Assembly: GCF_051020955.1 (NCBI RefSeq)
Contig: NW_027476164.1
Coordinates: forward strand, 558,001-622,000
Direction of reading: 5' to 3'
DNA: 64,000 nucleotides
Origin: Megalopta genalis
Lineage: Eukaryota > Arthropoda > Insecta > Hymenoptera > Halictidae
Positions within the stretch are counted from its first letter, which is position 1; each line of letters begins with the position of its first letter. The notes beneath the pieces were generated by a model, which was not told the DNA's origin, searched no databases, and saw nothing but the letters and a program-made list of their open reading frames with translations. A program made the position numbers and the translations under genes. Below are positions 34,514 to 44,274 of this stretch, one piece after another.

Positions 34514-37500
34514 CTAAAACCCCCACGGCGGCCTAGGGCGCTGGCGAGTAGCGGGGGAGCCACGGGAACTCTTACAGAACACAACCGCGGCTCCCCCTCG
34601 CCTGGCCGGCCACCAGGATGGAATGGCGGTGGCCGGCCGCGTCCCGGGGGGGAGATTTATACTCCCCCCATGAATCATCTTGCTTCGGCGGTGCGGGGGA
34701 CCGCACCCCACACCGCCTCGTCCTCCCAATATGGGGAGGACAGCTTCAGTTGGGGGGGGGGGGGGTGGCGGGCGGCGGGCAATTAAACCAGTAATCTGGT
34801 ACACCCGCCGCCCGCCTATTCTCATCTGTTCGGGGGGGGGGGGCTCTAGGCGTGGGCGCACACGCCGCACCCCCCGCTCACGGCGACCCCGCTCGGCAGC
34901 CTCCTTCTGCAGCATCACCTCTTCGCAGAAGGTGATGGCTGCCGCCCATTTTCTTGGGCTCTCCAGCATGGCCCCAACTAAGCTGGAGAGAGCGAGGTCG
35001 CGACCAACTTCCCGTCTTAGGACTCGGCGCAGCACTGAAAAGGCGGGGCATACCTACAGTGTATGCTGCGCCGAGTCCTCCTCCGCGCCACAGTGGTGGC
35101 ACACCGTCGTCGCTTCCCGACCGATGCGACACAGGTACACACCGAAGCAGCCATGCCCGGTGAACACCTGCGTCGCACGGTAGGTGAGCCTGCCAAACCG
35201 CCTCTACCGCCACGAGGTGAAGTGTGGCAGGAGAGCCCCGGGGACGCACTCGACGGCATGGGAGCAAAGCTCCGCATGCCATCTGGCGAGCGCTAGTCCC
35301 CGGGCCTGGAGTTCGAAGCCGTCGACCGCCTCCTGCTCCGGCGGGTCCCCCCGAGCCCGGCCAGCGATGCATATGCGCCTATAGACATAGGCGCGCATCG
35401 CCGCCTGCAGCTCGAAGGGAATTTCTCCCGCCAGAGCAAGCGCCGCCACGGTAGACGCGGTGCGGTAACCCCGTATGAGGCGAAGGGCCATTTGCCTCTG
35501 AAGCCGGCGCAACAACAAAGTGATGCGCCGGCTTGCCCTCGCGGACGGCCCCCAGATCGGGGCGCCGTACAAGGCCATGGACCGCACCACGCCCAGGTAT
35601 AGGCGACGCACCATGTTATCCGGTCCCCCGAGATTGGGCAACAGGCGGCCGAGCGAGGCCGCCGCCCTCTCAACTCGGGGGACGAGGCGGCCGAAATGCG
35701 CCCCGAATCTCCAGTGGCTGTCGAGGATCAGTCCGAGATACTTGATCTCGGACTTCACCTCGACGCAGGCTCCTCCAACCCAGATCCACGATCCGGCCGG
35801 TGGCCGCGACCGAGGCCGTCCAAACCAGACGGCCTCGGCCTTCTCCGGGGCCATCTTCAGCCCCAGATCGTGGATCTTCGTGACGACGGCTGCCACCGCA
35901 ACCTCCGCTCGTCGGATGGTCCTCTCGAAGGTGTCCCCGACGGTGACCACTAACGTGTCGTCCGCATAGCAGACGACAGTGGCACCGTCGGGCAGGGAGG
36001 CCTTCAGGACTGCGTTATATCCCAGGTCCCACAGGAGTGGTCCTAACACGGATCCCTGTGGGACCCCGCAGTCCACTTCCCTCCGTATCGTCCCGTACCG
36101 GCCCGGGTATTCCACCCACCTGTCCCGCAGGTAGGCCCCGATCACCCGCCTCAGATAGGGAGGCACCTGGTGTTCAACCAGGGCCTCCCTAATGGCGGAC
36201 CAGGGCAGGGTGTTAAATGCATTGACGATGTCGATCGACACCGCCAAGCACACCCCGCCCCGTGCCACGGCATTGTCCGAGAGGGACTTTAGACGGTCGA
36301 TTGCGTCGACCGTCGATCGCCCCTCCCGGAAGCCGAACTGGCAGTCCGCCAGATCGGGGCCAACGCGGGACAGGTGCCTGGCGAGGCGGGCAGCAATGAT
36401 CTTTTCAAAGATCTTGCCCACCTCGTCCAGGAGGCAAATGGGCCGGTACGCGGAGGGAGAATCCGCAGGCCTCCCATCCTTCTTTAAGAGGACCATCCGA
36501 CTTCTCCTCCAGAGGTCCGGGAACACCCCGGACCTCAGGAGCCCGGAGAAGAGGCTTCTGAGCCTCCCGCCCAGGACGCTCATGGCAAGCAACCAGACCC
36601 GGCCGGGGATACCGTCCGGCCCCGGGGCAGTATTCTTGCCCCGAAGCCATTTGACCACCCCGGCCATTTCCTCCGGCGCGACCTCCAGATCCGGGGACCA
36701 CTCATGTCCCTCTAGCTGAGGGACGGGCCGGGAAGCCTCCCCGCTGACGGGGAATAACGCGTCCACGACCCGTCCGAGCATCCCCGGATCCAGGCTTTCC
36801 GTCAGAGGGGGCGCCCAGGAACGCAAACGTCCCATCGCCATTTTGTATGGGCGCCCCCACGGATCTCGGTTCAGAGACCCGAGAAAGTCGCGCCAGGCCT
36901 GGCTCTTCGCCTGCCTGATGGCCAGCTGCAGGGCGACCACCTTCTCCCTGTATCGCCCATACAGCTGGATAGCCAGCTCCACGTCGGACCGTCGTCGTCG
37001 ACGGGCGCGGGCGTACTGGCGTCGCGCGCGGACGCACTCTGTGCGTAAATCCGCTATCGCGCGCGACCACCAGTACACCGCCTTCCTCGGGAAGACCCTG
37101 GCCCGGGGCATGGCGACGTCGCAAATCGACGTCATTGCGCCCCGGAACCAATGGGCCTCCCTTGTCCCGTCGACTGGCCCGGCCGGTGTTGCCGGCCAGG
37201 CCACGACGTGGGCTGCCGCCATCAGAGCGTCCTGGTCGAGGCGCTTCAGCGCCCACCGCGGCTGAGGCGATCCCTCATCAGCGGGGCGACGTCGGGGTGT
37301 CGATGGGGCGGCGGAGAGGCCGAGAACAATGTATCTGTGGTCGGATAGCGTCTCGACCTCCTCCGCCACCCTCCACCCCGTAATACGGCGCACGGCCGGG
37401 GGCGTTGCCCATGATAGGTCAACGATGGACCCCCCGTTGTACCGCACGCACGTATGGACCGAGCCCGTGTTTAGGAGACGGAGCTCGAGTCCCGCCGCCA

Positions 37501-37945
37501 AATCAAGCACCTCCCGGCCCCTCGGGTCCGTCCTGGGGGAACCCCAAGCTGAAGACTTGGCGTTGAAGTCCCCCAGGACCAGCACCGGACGTGGCTGGCA
37601 GCGGGAGACGCATCTCCCCACCACGTCCAGAAACTGTTCAAACTCCACGAGGGACCACCTCGGAGGTGCGTAGATCGCCACAACCACGGTGCCGCCCCAG
37701 TCAACGGCCAGGTATCCCCGGCCGCGCTCGATAACGGAGCACGCCGGGGACCCCGGCCGACCTGCCAATATTATAACGGCGGAGCCGTCCAAGTCCCCCA
37801 TCCAATGTGGATGGTCGGGGACCTGGTACGGCTCCGCCGCTACGGCCAACCCGGCACCCCACTCGGCCAGGAATTGCACAAAAAGGTCTTGTGCCCTGAC
37901 CGAGTGGTTCAGGTTGGCCTGAATAATAGGGCCAGTAGGCCCCAT
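34514..37945 (-). pseudogene. R1-clade ORF2: APE endonuclease, reverse transcriptase, CCHC (two nonsense codons)
   Basis: The frame from ATG at 37945 is open for 913 codons. APE endonuclease occupies about residues 5-215: NLNHS near the start, AEPY, GDFN at 125-128 and SDH at 201-203. RT spans about 430-720: KNTAPGPDGIPG, YRPICLLDEVGKIFEKII, first Asp in SIDIVNAF (D572), GVPQGSVLGP and CYADDTLVV (YADD 660-663). Codon 914 (35204-35206) is TAG and codon 964 (35054-35056) is TAG. The copy at 44655-45400 has GAG at both places. The frame otherwise runs on to 34514, with the zinc motif CHHCGAEEDSAQHTL just before the second stop. Poly-C tracts near 34749-34765 and 34832-34843 make the exact C terminus uncertain. 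ORF2 protein nicks the target and copies RNA; this copy probably cannot because its C-terminal tail is lost. Confidence 0.9.
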
Positions 37946-37947
37946 TA
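37943..37947 (-). promoter_or_regulatory. ORF1-ORF2 overlap TAATG (translational coupling site)
   Basis: On the - strand the ORF1 stop TAA and the ORF2 start ATG share one base (TAATG). Termination-reinitiation at a UAAUG-type overlap is established for the R1-clade telomere-specific LINE SART1 of silkworm. Here the arrangement is seen in sequence; use as a coupling site is inference from that precedent. Confidence 0.65.
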
Positions 37948-39538
37948 CTCCGGCACCTCAATCTCCATCGCCGCCGCGGGAGCGGTGGCGTCTGGGGTTT
38001 TATCAGCCCCAACCGCCCCCGCGGGCGCGACGGTGGCATCCTTGGGTGCCGGATCCTTCGTATTAGTGGCTGCCACGGCGGCTGCCGCCTTGGCCGTCGT
38101 GGTCCTCCTCCCCCTGCTCCCTCTGCCGCGTCTCGCGCTGGCAGGGCACGCCCGGCTGCCGAGGCGGTGGCCGGCCGGCTTGCCAGCACCCGCGCAAAGC
38201 GGGCACTTTGGCTGTTCAGTGCAGCCAGCCACCTTGTGGTCCTGACTGCCGCACCCAAAACAGCAGCCGGACCGATCCTCGGCCGCAGTGCACCGCTGCC
38301 TTGTGTGGCCTAAGCCAAAGCAGCGGTAGCACTGCAAGGGCCGGGCGCTGAGGGCGCCTGGGTCCAGCCCACTGTCAATTTGCCGGCGACCGCAACTTTG
38401 CGTGCGGCCGCGGCAGGGCACTGGACCCAGAGGGTGCCCAAACCAGAGGGGGAAGACCGGATTTCGCCGGTCCTCACATCCCCCCGGTCGCACCCTCCCA
38501 CACGGGCGACAGCTTCGGCGACCTCCACCGGCGTGGTCGAGTCGACCAGGCCGCGCACCCTAAGGTCGGCCTTCTTTATTGGGCGCGCGACCTTCACGCC
38601 GGTTCCCGTCAGCGCGTCCGCCATCTTTGCGGCAAGGACAGTGGCCTTGGCAGCCCCATCTGCTCCGGGGACCTCCAAAATAATCCCCCCCGTCACCGCC
38701 CTCCTGGGCTTCAATGAGGCGATGCCAATTTCTGCCAGGTCTATTTTGGACCTGGCAGTGGTCATCGCCTCGGCATAACTCATCGCCCCGCCGGCCGGTA
38801 CCGTTATAGTAACGGCGGCCGTGCGGGGCGGACGCGGCGGCAGGGGAGCCCTTTTGGGGGCAGCCGGTGCCACCCGCCTCGCCGCCCTCTGGGTTAAAGC
38901 AGCCTTGGCAGCTGCCGCGGGTTTATCCGCGGCAGCCGCCCTTTTGGCCTTCCGGCCAACCACCTTTGACCACACCTCAGTTGGAGGTGTGGTGGAGGGC
39001 GGCGCAACAGTGGGGGCGGGCTGCAATAGCGTCGCCTTAGCGACCACAGTCCCTCCCCCACTGCCACCCTTTTTCTTTCCCCCCCTCCTGTCCATCGGCA
39101 GGGAGGGGGCGGACGGCACGGGTGCCGCCGATCGCGGGCCTCGCACCCGCGGGACCAACTCCCTTCTGAACGATGCCAATTTGGCATCGATGAGGGAGCC
39201 GATCTTTGCCAGCAAGTCTGCTGGCACAACCGCGGGTGGGGGCGAGGACCCTCCTCGCCCAGGGGACTGGGGCCCCCGTGCGCCGACAACCGGCAGCAAC
39301 CCCTTGCCCCCCCCCCCCAGGGGGCAGCGGCGGAGCCATCCCGGCAACAGCCGGTCCCGCCTCCACCGCTTGACGGAGTCGGGCGACCTCCGCCCGCAAC
39401 TCCGCCAATTGCTCTCGCAATTGAGCGTTCTCGGCCTCCAACAGCCGGGTGGCGCTGGGAGCCGACCGAACTGCCAGCTCCGCAACGCCCACCCGGCTGC
39501 TCAGGGCCGCCGTCCGGAGGGACCGCACCGCACTGGCC
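37945..39538 (-). pseudogene. R1-clade ORF1 (gag-like) with coiled coil and three zinc knuckles, frameshifted
   Basis: About 531 codons' worth in three frames. The N-terminal part (from 39538) has a leucine-heptad coiled coil, LLEAENAQLREQLAELRAEV. A frameshift falls in a run of 14 C near 39307-39320. The middle (to about 38370) is Ala/Lys/Pro-rich, with TEVWSKVVGRKAKR and the gag core GAMSYAEAMTTARSKIDLAE. A second frameshift near 38365 leads to the zinc-knuckle part: CYRCFGLGHTRQRC, CFGCGSQDHKVAGC and CPLCAGAGKPAGHRLGSRAC. Gag proteins of this type bind element RNA and form the RNP. There is no start codon in the retained 5' part. The stop TAA overlaps the ORF2 ATG as TAATG (37943-37947). 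Confidence 0.85.
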
Positions 39539-39646
39539 TGATAAATGTATACATGATATACTTGTAATTCGAACAAATTCAGAATAAAATGAATATTTTT
39601 TGTTCATTATTTTTCTTTTATTATTTCTCCATTTTTAATTTATGAT

Positions 39647-40322
39647 TCACAGTTTGGCGATTATTATCCATAAAAATATGTAAAAGAAGACAGCACATTG
39701 AAGTACTAAAAAAAATGGCACGCCCCACACGCTAAATGGGTGCCCCATTGGATCCCTCCATCGGTGTTGATTACCCATAGCTTCGGCCCTGTCGGACAGA
39801 GAGAAGCGAGCAGCGAAGCACATGGCGGCAAAACGTCGTGTACATGTTGCCGACGAACATTTTCTCGACCTACTCGAAATGTACATCGTTCCGACACTTC
39901 TATCGGGCCGTTTCTTCTTCAGAAATGTCTACAGAATCCGATCCTGCGTAGAGTTTTCGTGCTGAACAAAAAACTTTTCGTAAAAATACAAAAATATTGC
40001 GCAGAAACTGCTCACGTCGACACTTTTTTAAACGTTGACATCAATTTGTTGCTATTTAGGACCAGAAACAATTAATAAATTGCATGCCACTATATTCGGG
40101 AAACTTTCCTCTATCTTTTAACACCAATTAGAACTTTCTAACGTTTGTATTTTTCATGCAATACCTCATTTTTGTCGAAAATTTTGGGTTCTTACAAAAG
40201 TTCGTTTATTTAAAAAACTGAGGGTGATGGAGCAATTCGGTTTTCGGATTCTTGTTCAGGGAGTGAAGCTCTACAAGAATTTCATAGTGGCTATAGAAAC
40301 CCAAAAATCGTGTCGGACAGTG
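39647..40322 (-). repeat. Right inverted arm of the foldback element
   Basis: About 676 bp, the reverse complement of 32709-33391 with scattered substitutions and small indels. The + strand frame at 39740-40075 (112 codons) begins MPHWIPPSVLITHSF and mirrors the frame in the left arm. It has no domain I can name, and most changes between the arms do not break the frame, which is mildly notable. Confidence 0.7.
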
Positions 40323-41274
40323 TAATTAGTTATTAATTATATTTGTTATTTATATTAGTACTATCACGATTTACAGCGGGTATTTTTTATAGTTTTCCCC
40401 CAGTTTACATCTCTTACAATTTTTAAATTTCTAGTACTTATATATTTGACTATTGCATTTTCTGTAGACTCTATATTTTTCGTAATTAGTTATTCATTAT
40501 GTTTGTTATTTCTAATATTACTGCCACGACTTACACCGGTCTTTTTTTATATTTTTCCCCTATTTTGCATCTTTTATAATTTTTAAATTTTTAGTTCTTG
40601 TGTATTTGACTATTCCATTTACGTAGTTTCTATATTTTAGTATTTCTATATTCGCCAATTGCATTTTAGTGGTTTCTATGGCTTTAGTATTTCTATATTT
40701 GATTATTACATTCGTGCAGTTTTTATATTTTTAATATTTCTTTATTTATTATATATACTCTATTTATATTGTTTATACATATAGCCAAATATAAAAATAC
40801 TAAAATGTAGAAGCTACATGAATTCAAAAATTCAGTAAATTTTATATTTGTTATATATTAATAATCTATATTATAATATAATAATATAATAAATATAATA
40901 TATATAGTAATATATAATAAATAGTATCCATATTTGAATATATCTACATTTGATTACTGAATTTATATAGTTTCTACATTTTACTATTTTTATATTTGAT
41001 TATTGTATTTCGTCAAGTTTTTAATATTTCTATCATTTTCTTCTTAATTGTATTTTGCATGTATCGGAATTCTGTCATGTATTACAACGATTCTTACAAT
41101 CATTGAGCTTCTGCTGTGATTTTTTAATGTTTAGTATTTCTACAGTCGACGACATTTATCATTTGATGGATGGTGCGAAATCATTCGGCTCGAATTCACA
41201 TTTAACTAAACTCGAATAGCGGAATTATGTTTGATGCGAGATTTTCGCGGAAAATTTTGCGAAACTCTCAACGG
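40323..41274. repeat. Diverged tandem repeat, period about 157 bp, then about 50-bp units
   Basis: Two adjacent units, 40325-40481 and 40482-40640, share attagttatt-attatgtttg, atttttcccc, ttataatttttaaattt and tgtatttgactatt. From about 40640 to 41050 a shorter degenerate unit repeats (tagtatttctatatttgatt). An (ATA)n-rich patch lies at 40860-40925. Part of the array also stands left of the foldback element (before 32709). No coding capacity. Confidence 0.55.
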
Positions 41275-42099
41275 TGTTCCGTTATACGTAGGACCTCTCG
41301 TAGACCTCTCTCTCGTGAAGGTTTATGGCATGGACAAGCGTGGGTCATCTGAGGAGACGGAAACCTTTTTTGCAGCTGCCGAACATCTGGGCAGTATCTT
41401 CCGTCTTTTCTAATGATCGCGACACGTCGTAAATCCGAAAGGCTCGGAAAATAATCCCGCAATAACACTTGAAATTTTTGAACGCGTCTTGGGAAAGTTA
41501 GTCCCAACCGCCGCGGGGATGACATCTCAAGGCCCAGAGGACCTCCCGCAATTACGTGTCGCACCCCTCTCCTAAGCAAGGCCCGTGCAGGACGGTACGA
41601 GAGGGTGGTGACAAAACGTTTGGAGGATGCTGATTGGAAAATCATAATATTCGAGAAAACCAATCAGTGCATCCCGGCATGGAGGTGGAGATTCCTTCAG
41701 GAATCTCAAGTGGGGAAAAATGCATAAAAAACGCGAGCAGTCGAGGCGCGTGATAGATATATGTATTCTCTTTCGGAGACTCACTCTTCTCAATCGGAGA
41801 CTCATTCGTTTCGGAGTTTCAATTCGTTTCAAGTTTCAATCATTCGGAGACTCAATCGCATTCATTCGTATAACGACGTCCAACATTCGAGGACGTTGCG
41901 TAAACCGTACGAAGAGCATAAGTCATTAGCTCTCTCGTGACGTTAAATCGTTCGTTCATTCGAAATCGGTCAATATCGGACCGATAACCAGTGTAAACCG
42001 ACGCGTCTTCAGACAGTGAAGCCCGGACCTTACAACCCCGGTAGGGTTGCGTTCGATCCCCGCGCGTCAAACAAGGCACCGTAAAAACACGGCGCTACA
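41275..42099 (+). mobile_element. Solo LTR (family L2), target-site duplication AACGG
   Basis: 825 bp, TGTTCCG to GGCGCTACA, with AACGG at 41270-41274 and 42100-42104. It matches 33482-34279 along its length: cctctctcgtgaag, aacgcgtcttgggaaagtta, aaaacgcgagcagtcgaggc, gaccttacaaccccggtagg. It has lost the clean TATA (gcataaaaaa) and gained about 100 bp near 41850-41940. The different target duplication shows it is a separate insertion, not the partner LTR of the copy at 33.5 kb. Confidence 0.9.
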
Positions 42100-44270
42100 A
42101 ACGGTATTGATCGACGAGAAAGAGAATGATTGACTTTCGAGTTCACGTCGTATTTGTGCATAGGGGATTATGGACTTGATGGATTGATAATGAGCCAGCT
42201 ACCAGCGCAAGAATTATTTCGTACTGGTTTCGTGAATGTTTGATAAGCTTCGATTAGGCCACTGATTTTACATGTCTATATAAAATATGCATTTGTTGTT
42301 GTAATAATCATTGTGCAATTCGTCAAGAGAAAATCATATCGAACGTATTCTCCTTTTAATGATTGGGAACCATTTTAATGAAATTTGTTCATAATTATTA
42401 TTATTATTATTTCCTCTGCAGTTCGATGAAAATGAACGAGAGAAAATCACCTTCTATAAACAAATACAACCACGTATTATTCTTACGATTATTTCAACAT
42501 TCATTTAAATTTAATTTATGTGTAATGATAATTAAATATTACATTGGTTGAAGTTACGTGAAAATCAAGAATAGAAAACATTTTCCATAAATAAATATAT
42601 TTATTTTAATTACAATATTTATTTTAGTTACGAACTTATATGAAATAATTATTAAAACCTATTTTCAAAGAAGTTTCATAAAAATCGTGGAGAATAAAAT
42701 CATTAGTAATAAATGGATATGTACACGTACATTTTTGTTAAAGATCGTCTCAATGTTTATTTAATTTTCAAATCATTCATAATTGATAATTATTTCATTG
42801 GTAATTCCGTAGAAATCTTCAGAATTAAAATTTTGTTCTACATATAAATAAATATAAATTTGAAACAATTGTGTCTAAAAATGTAGCAGTAATTTTCTTT
42901 CGAAAAGAAAACTTTTGAAATTATAATTAATATTGCTTGGTCATCTCTCGGCTCGCTAATGTGCTTCAATAATCAAACACAGCTATAATTCCCAAGAGTT
43001 CCATGCCATAATTATCACGTTCGAATATTCAATTATTGTATAATATGAGAATCAATTCTATTTAGTATTTCACGAAACCGAAATATGGATATATATAAAT
43101 TCCATAATTGATATACAAGAAAATTCATTTATTTAATAACGAGAAAGCTACGTATTTAGTGTATCACGAATGAAAACAATAATCGAAATAATTTTTAATT
43201 AGTTATATAACACTTTCGGGGTTATTTTTATTAAAATTGTATAATTGATATAACTGCGGAATCGAATGATGCGAGAGAAGTGAAAATCAATGTATTCAAT
43301 GATCGGCTGATGATTGAGAAGTGAGAGACGATTGAGATTGTTATTTACATATGTCGAGAATATAGTGCGTGAAATTAGCGTAAATATTCGGGTGTATATT
43401 TTAATTTTTTGTATAATCAATTGACAATATAAATTGATGAAATTTGATTATCAACAGTCTACAACAATTCTGAAAATTCTTCGACATTTTGCTTTTATTG
43501 AAAATTCCTTAGTAACATATTATTTAATATCATCGAAATTCAAATTGCTGTAAATTTTCGCATCATCATTGCTGAAATTAAAATTCGTATTAATCTAACA
43601 TTAACTGGTGGCGTTCAAATTGTAATTGCTATAAAATTAACATATGCTATGTGGTCTGGCTAGAATTTACTATTGTTATAATTTATATTATTTACTATTA
43701 TAAATTGATAAAATATGATTATCAACAATATTGAACAATATAATTAACAACTCTAAAAATGCTTATGATATTTCAATTCTTATTTTAAATATCACGAATT
43801 TCACTGGAAAATCGATATATGTATCTATGTAAACACTGTGATTTTAATGGTTGTTGCACATTAGAAAACATACAGGATATTCAAAAGTTCGTGAAGAATT
43901 GAAATTTCGTTCGAAGAATCGCTGTTCCTGTCAACAACCAAACTTCGTCTGAGGAATAATTACCCTTCCACAAAATTTAACTATTTCGTTCCCTTCATTA
44001 CAAAGTTTTTAATATTCGTATAGGCTTGGGCTATTTATAAATTTCTCGGAGAAAAAATTGTACAGATTCTCCGACGTAATTAACCCCTTGCAATACGATT
44101 TCTTTCATTGTCATGTTGATTAGCATACTCTGTCGTTAATAAATTCCTACACGAGACAGAAAATTTATATTTGTTACATTATATAACTGCATTATTTTAA
44201 ATGACAACATATTCAATTTTTATTGTAACATATTTTTGAACATTTAGTACATATCGAATATATATCACTC
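42100..44270. other. AT-rich stretch; no gene seen
   Basis: About 75% A+T by eye. Open frames (42363-42551, 43199-43420) are short and featureless. 43575-43655 repeats the sequence at 32157-32240. A TATA-like ctatataaaat near 42277 stands alone. Probably intergenic or intronic. Confidence 0.35.
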
Positions 44271-44274
44271 GAGC

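Larger units (their letters stand above)
34441..39538 (-). mobile_element. R1-clade LINE, about 5.1 kb, with 16-bp target-site duplication
   Basis: The element lies on the - strand between two copies of TGATAAATGTATACAT (34425-34440 and 39539-39554). The 3' end is a tail of 18 A (T on +, 34441-34458). It carries ORF1 (gag with zinc knuckles) and ORF2 (APE endonuclease, RT, CCHC motif), the R1-clade plan. Classic R1 inserts in 28S rDNA; here the target is ordinary AT-rich DNA and the tail is poly(A), so it is an R1-clade relative with relaxed target choice. The 5' end falls inside ORF1 with no upstream start codon, so the copy is slightly 5'-truncated. GC content is far above its surroundings. 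A nearly identical 0.75-kb 3' copy is at 44655-45400. Confidence 0.93.
32709..40322. mobile_element. Tigger-like foldback element with about 680-bp inverted arms, nested insertions inside
   Basis: Both ends are CACTGTCCGACA in inverted orientation (32709 onward; ending CAGTG at 40322). The right end is followed by TA, the target duplication of the Tc1/mariner/pogo superfamily; the left has aa, so that side has drifted. Left arm 32709-33391 and right arm 39647-40322 match block for block in reverse, including ctctacaagaatttcata, the gtgtcgacgtgagcag-type block, gatcggattctgtagacat and ggatccctccatcggtg. Without the solo LTR (33482-34279), the R1 LINE (34441-39538) and one copy of each target duplication, about 1.7 kb remains. 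No intact transposase frame is seen in it, so it is non-autonomous. Its relatives are 57872-58507 and the single arm at 26766. Confidence 0.75.

Noticed and set aside
34680..35296. Several + strand ORFs of 60-167 codons opposite the R1 LINE
   Set aside because: They are shadows of a GC-rich ORF2 on the other strand, with no domain of their own.
33482..42099. Reading the two family-L2 LTRs as the ends of one 8.6-kb LTR retrotransposon
   Set aside because: Their 5-bp duplications differ (CATAT and AACGG), each LTR has its own pair, and no gag-pol of an LTR element lies between them.
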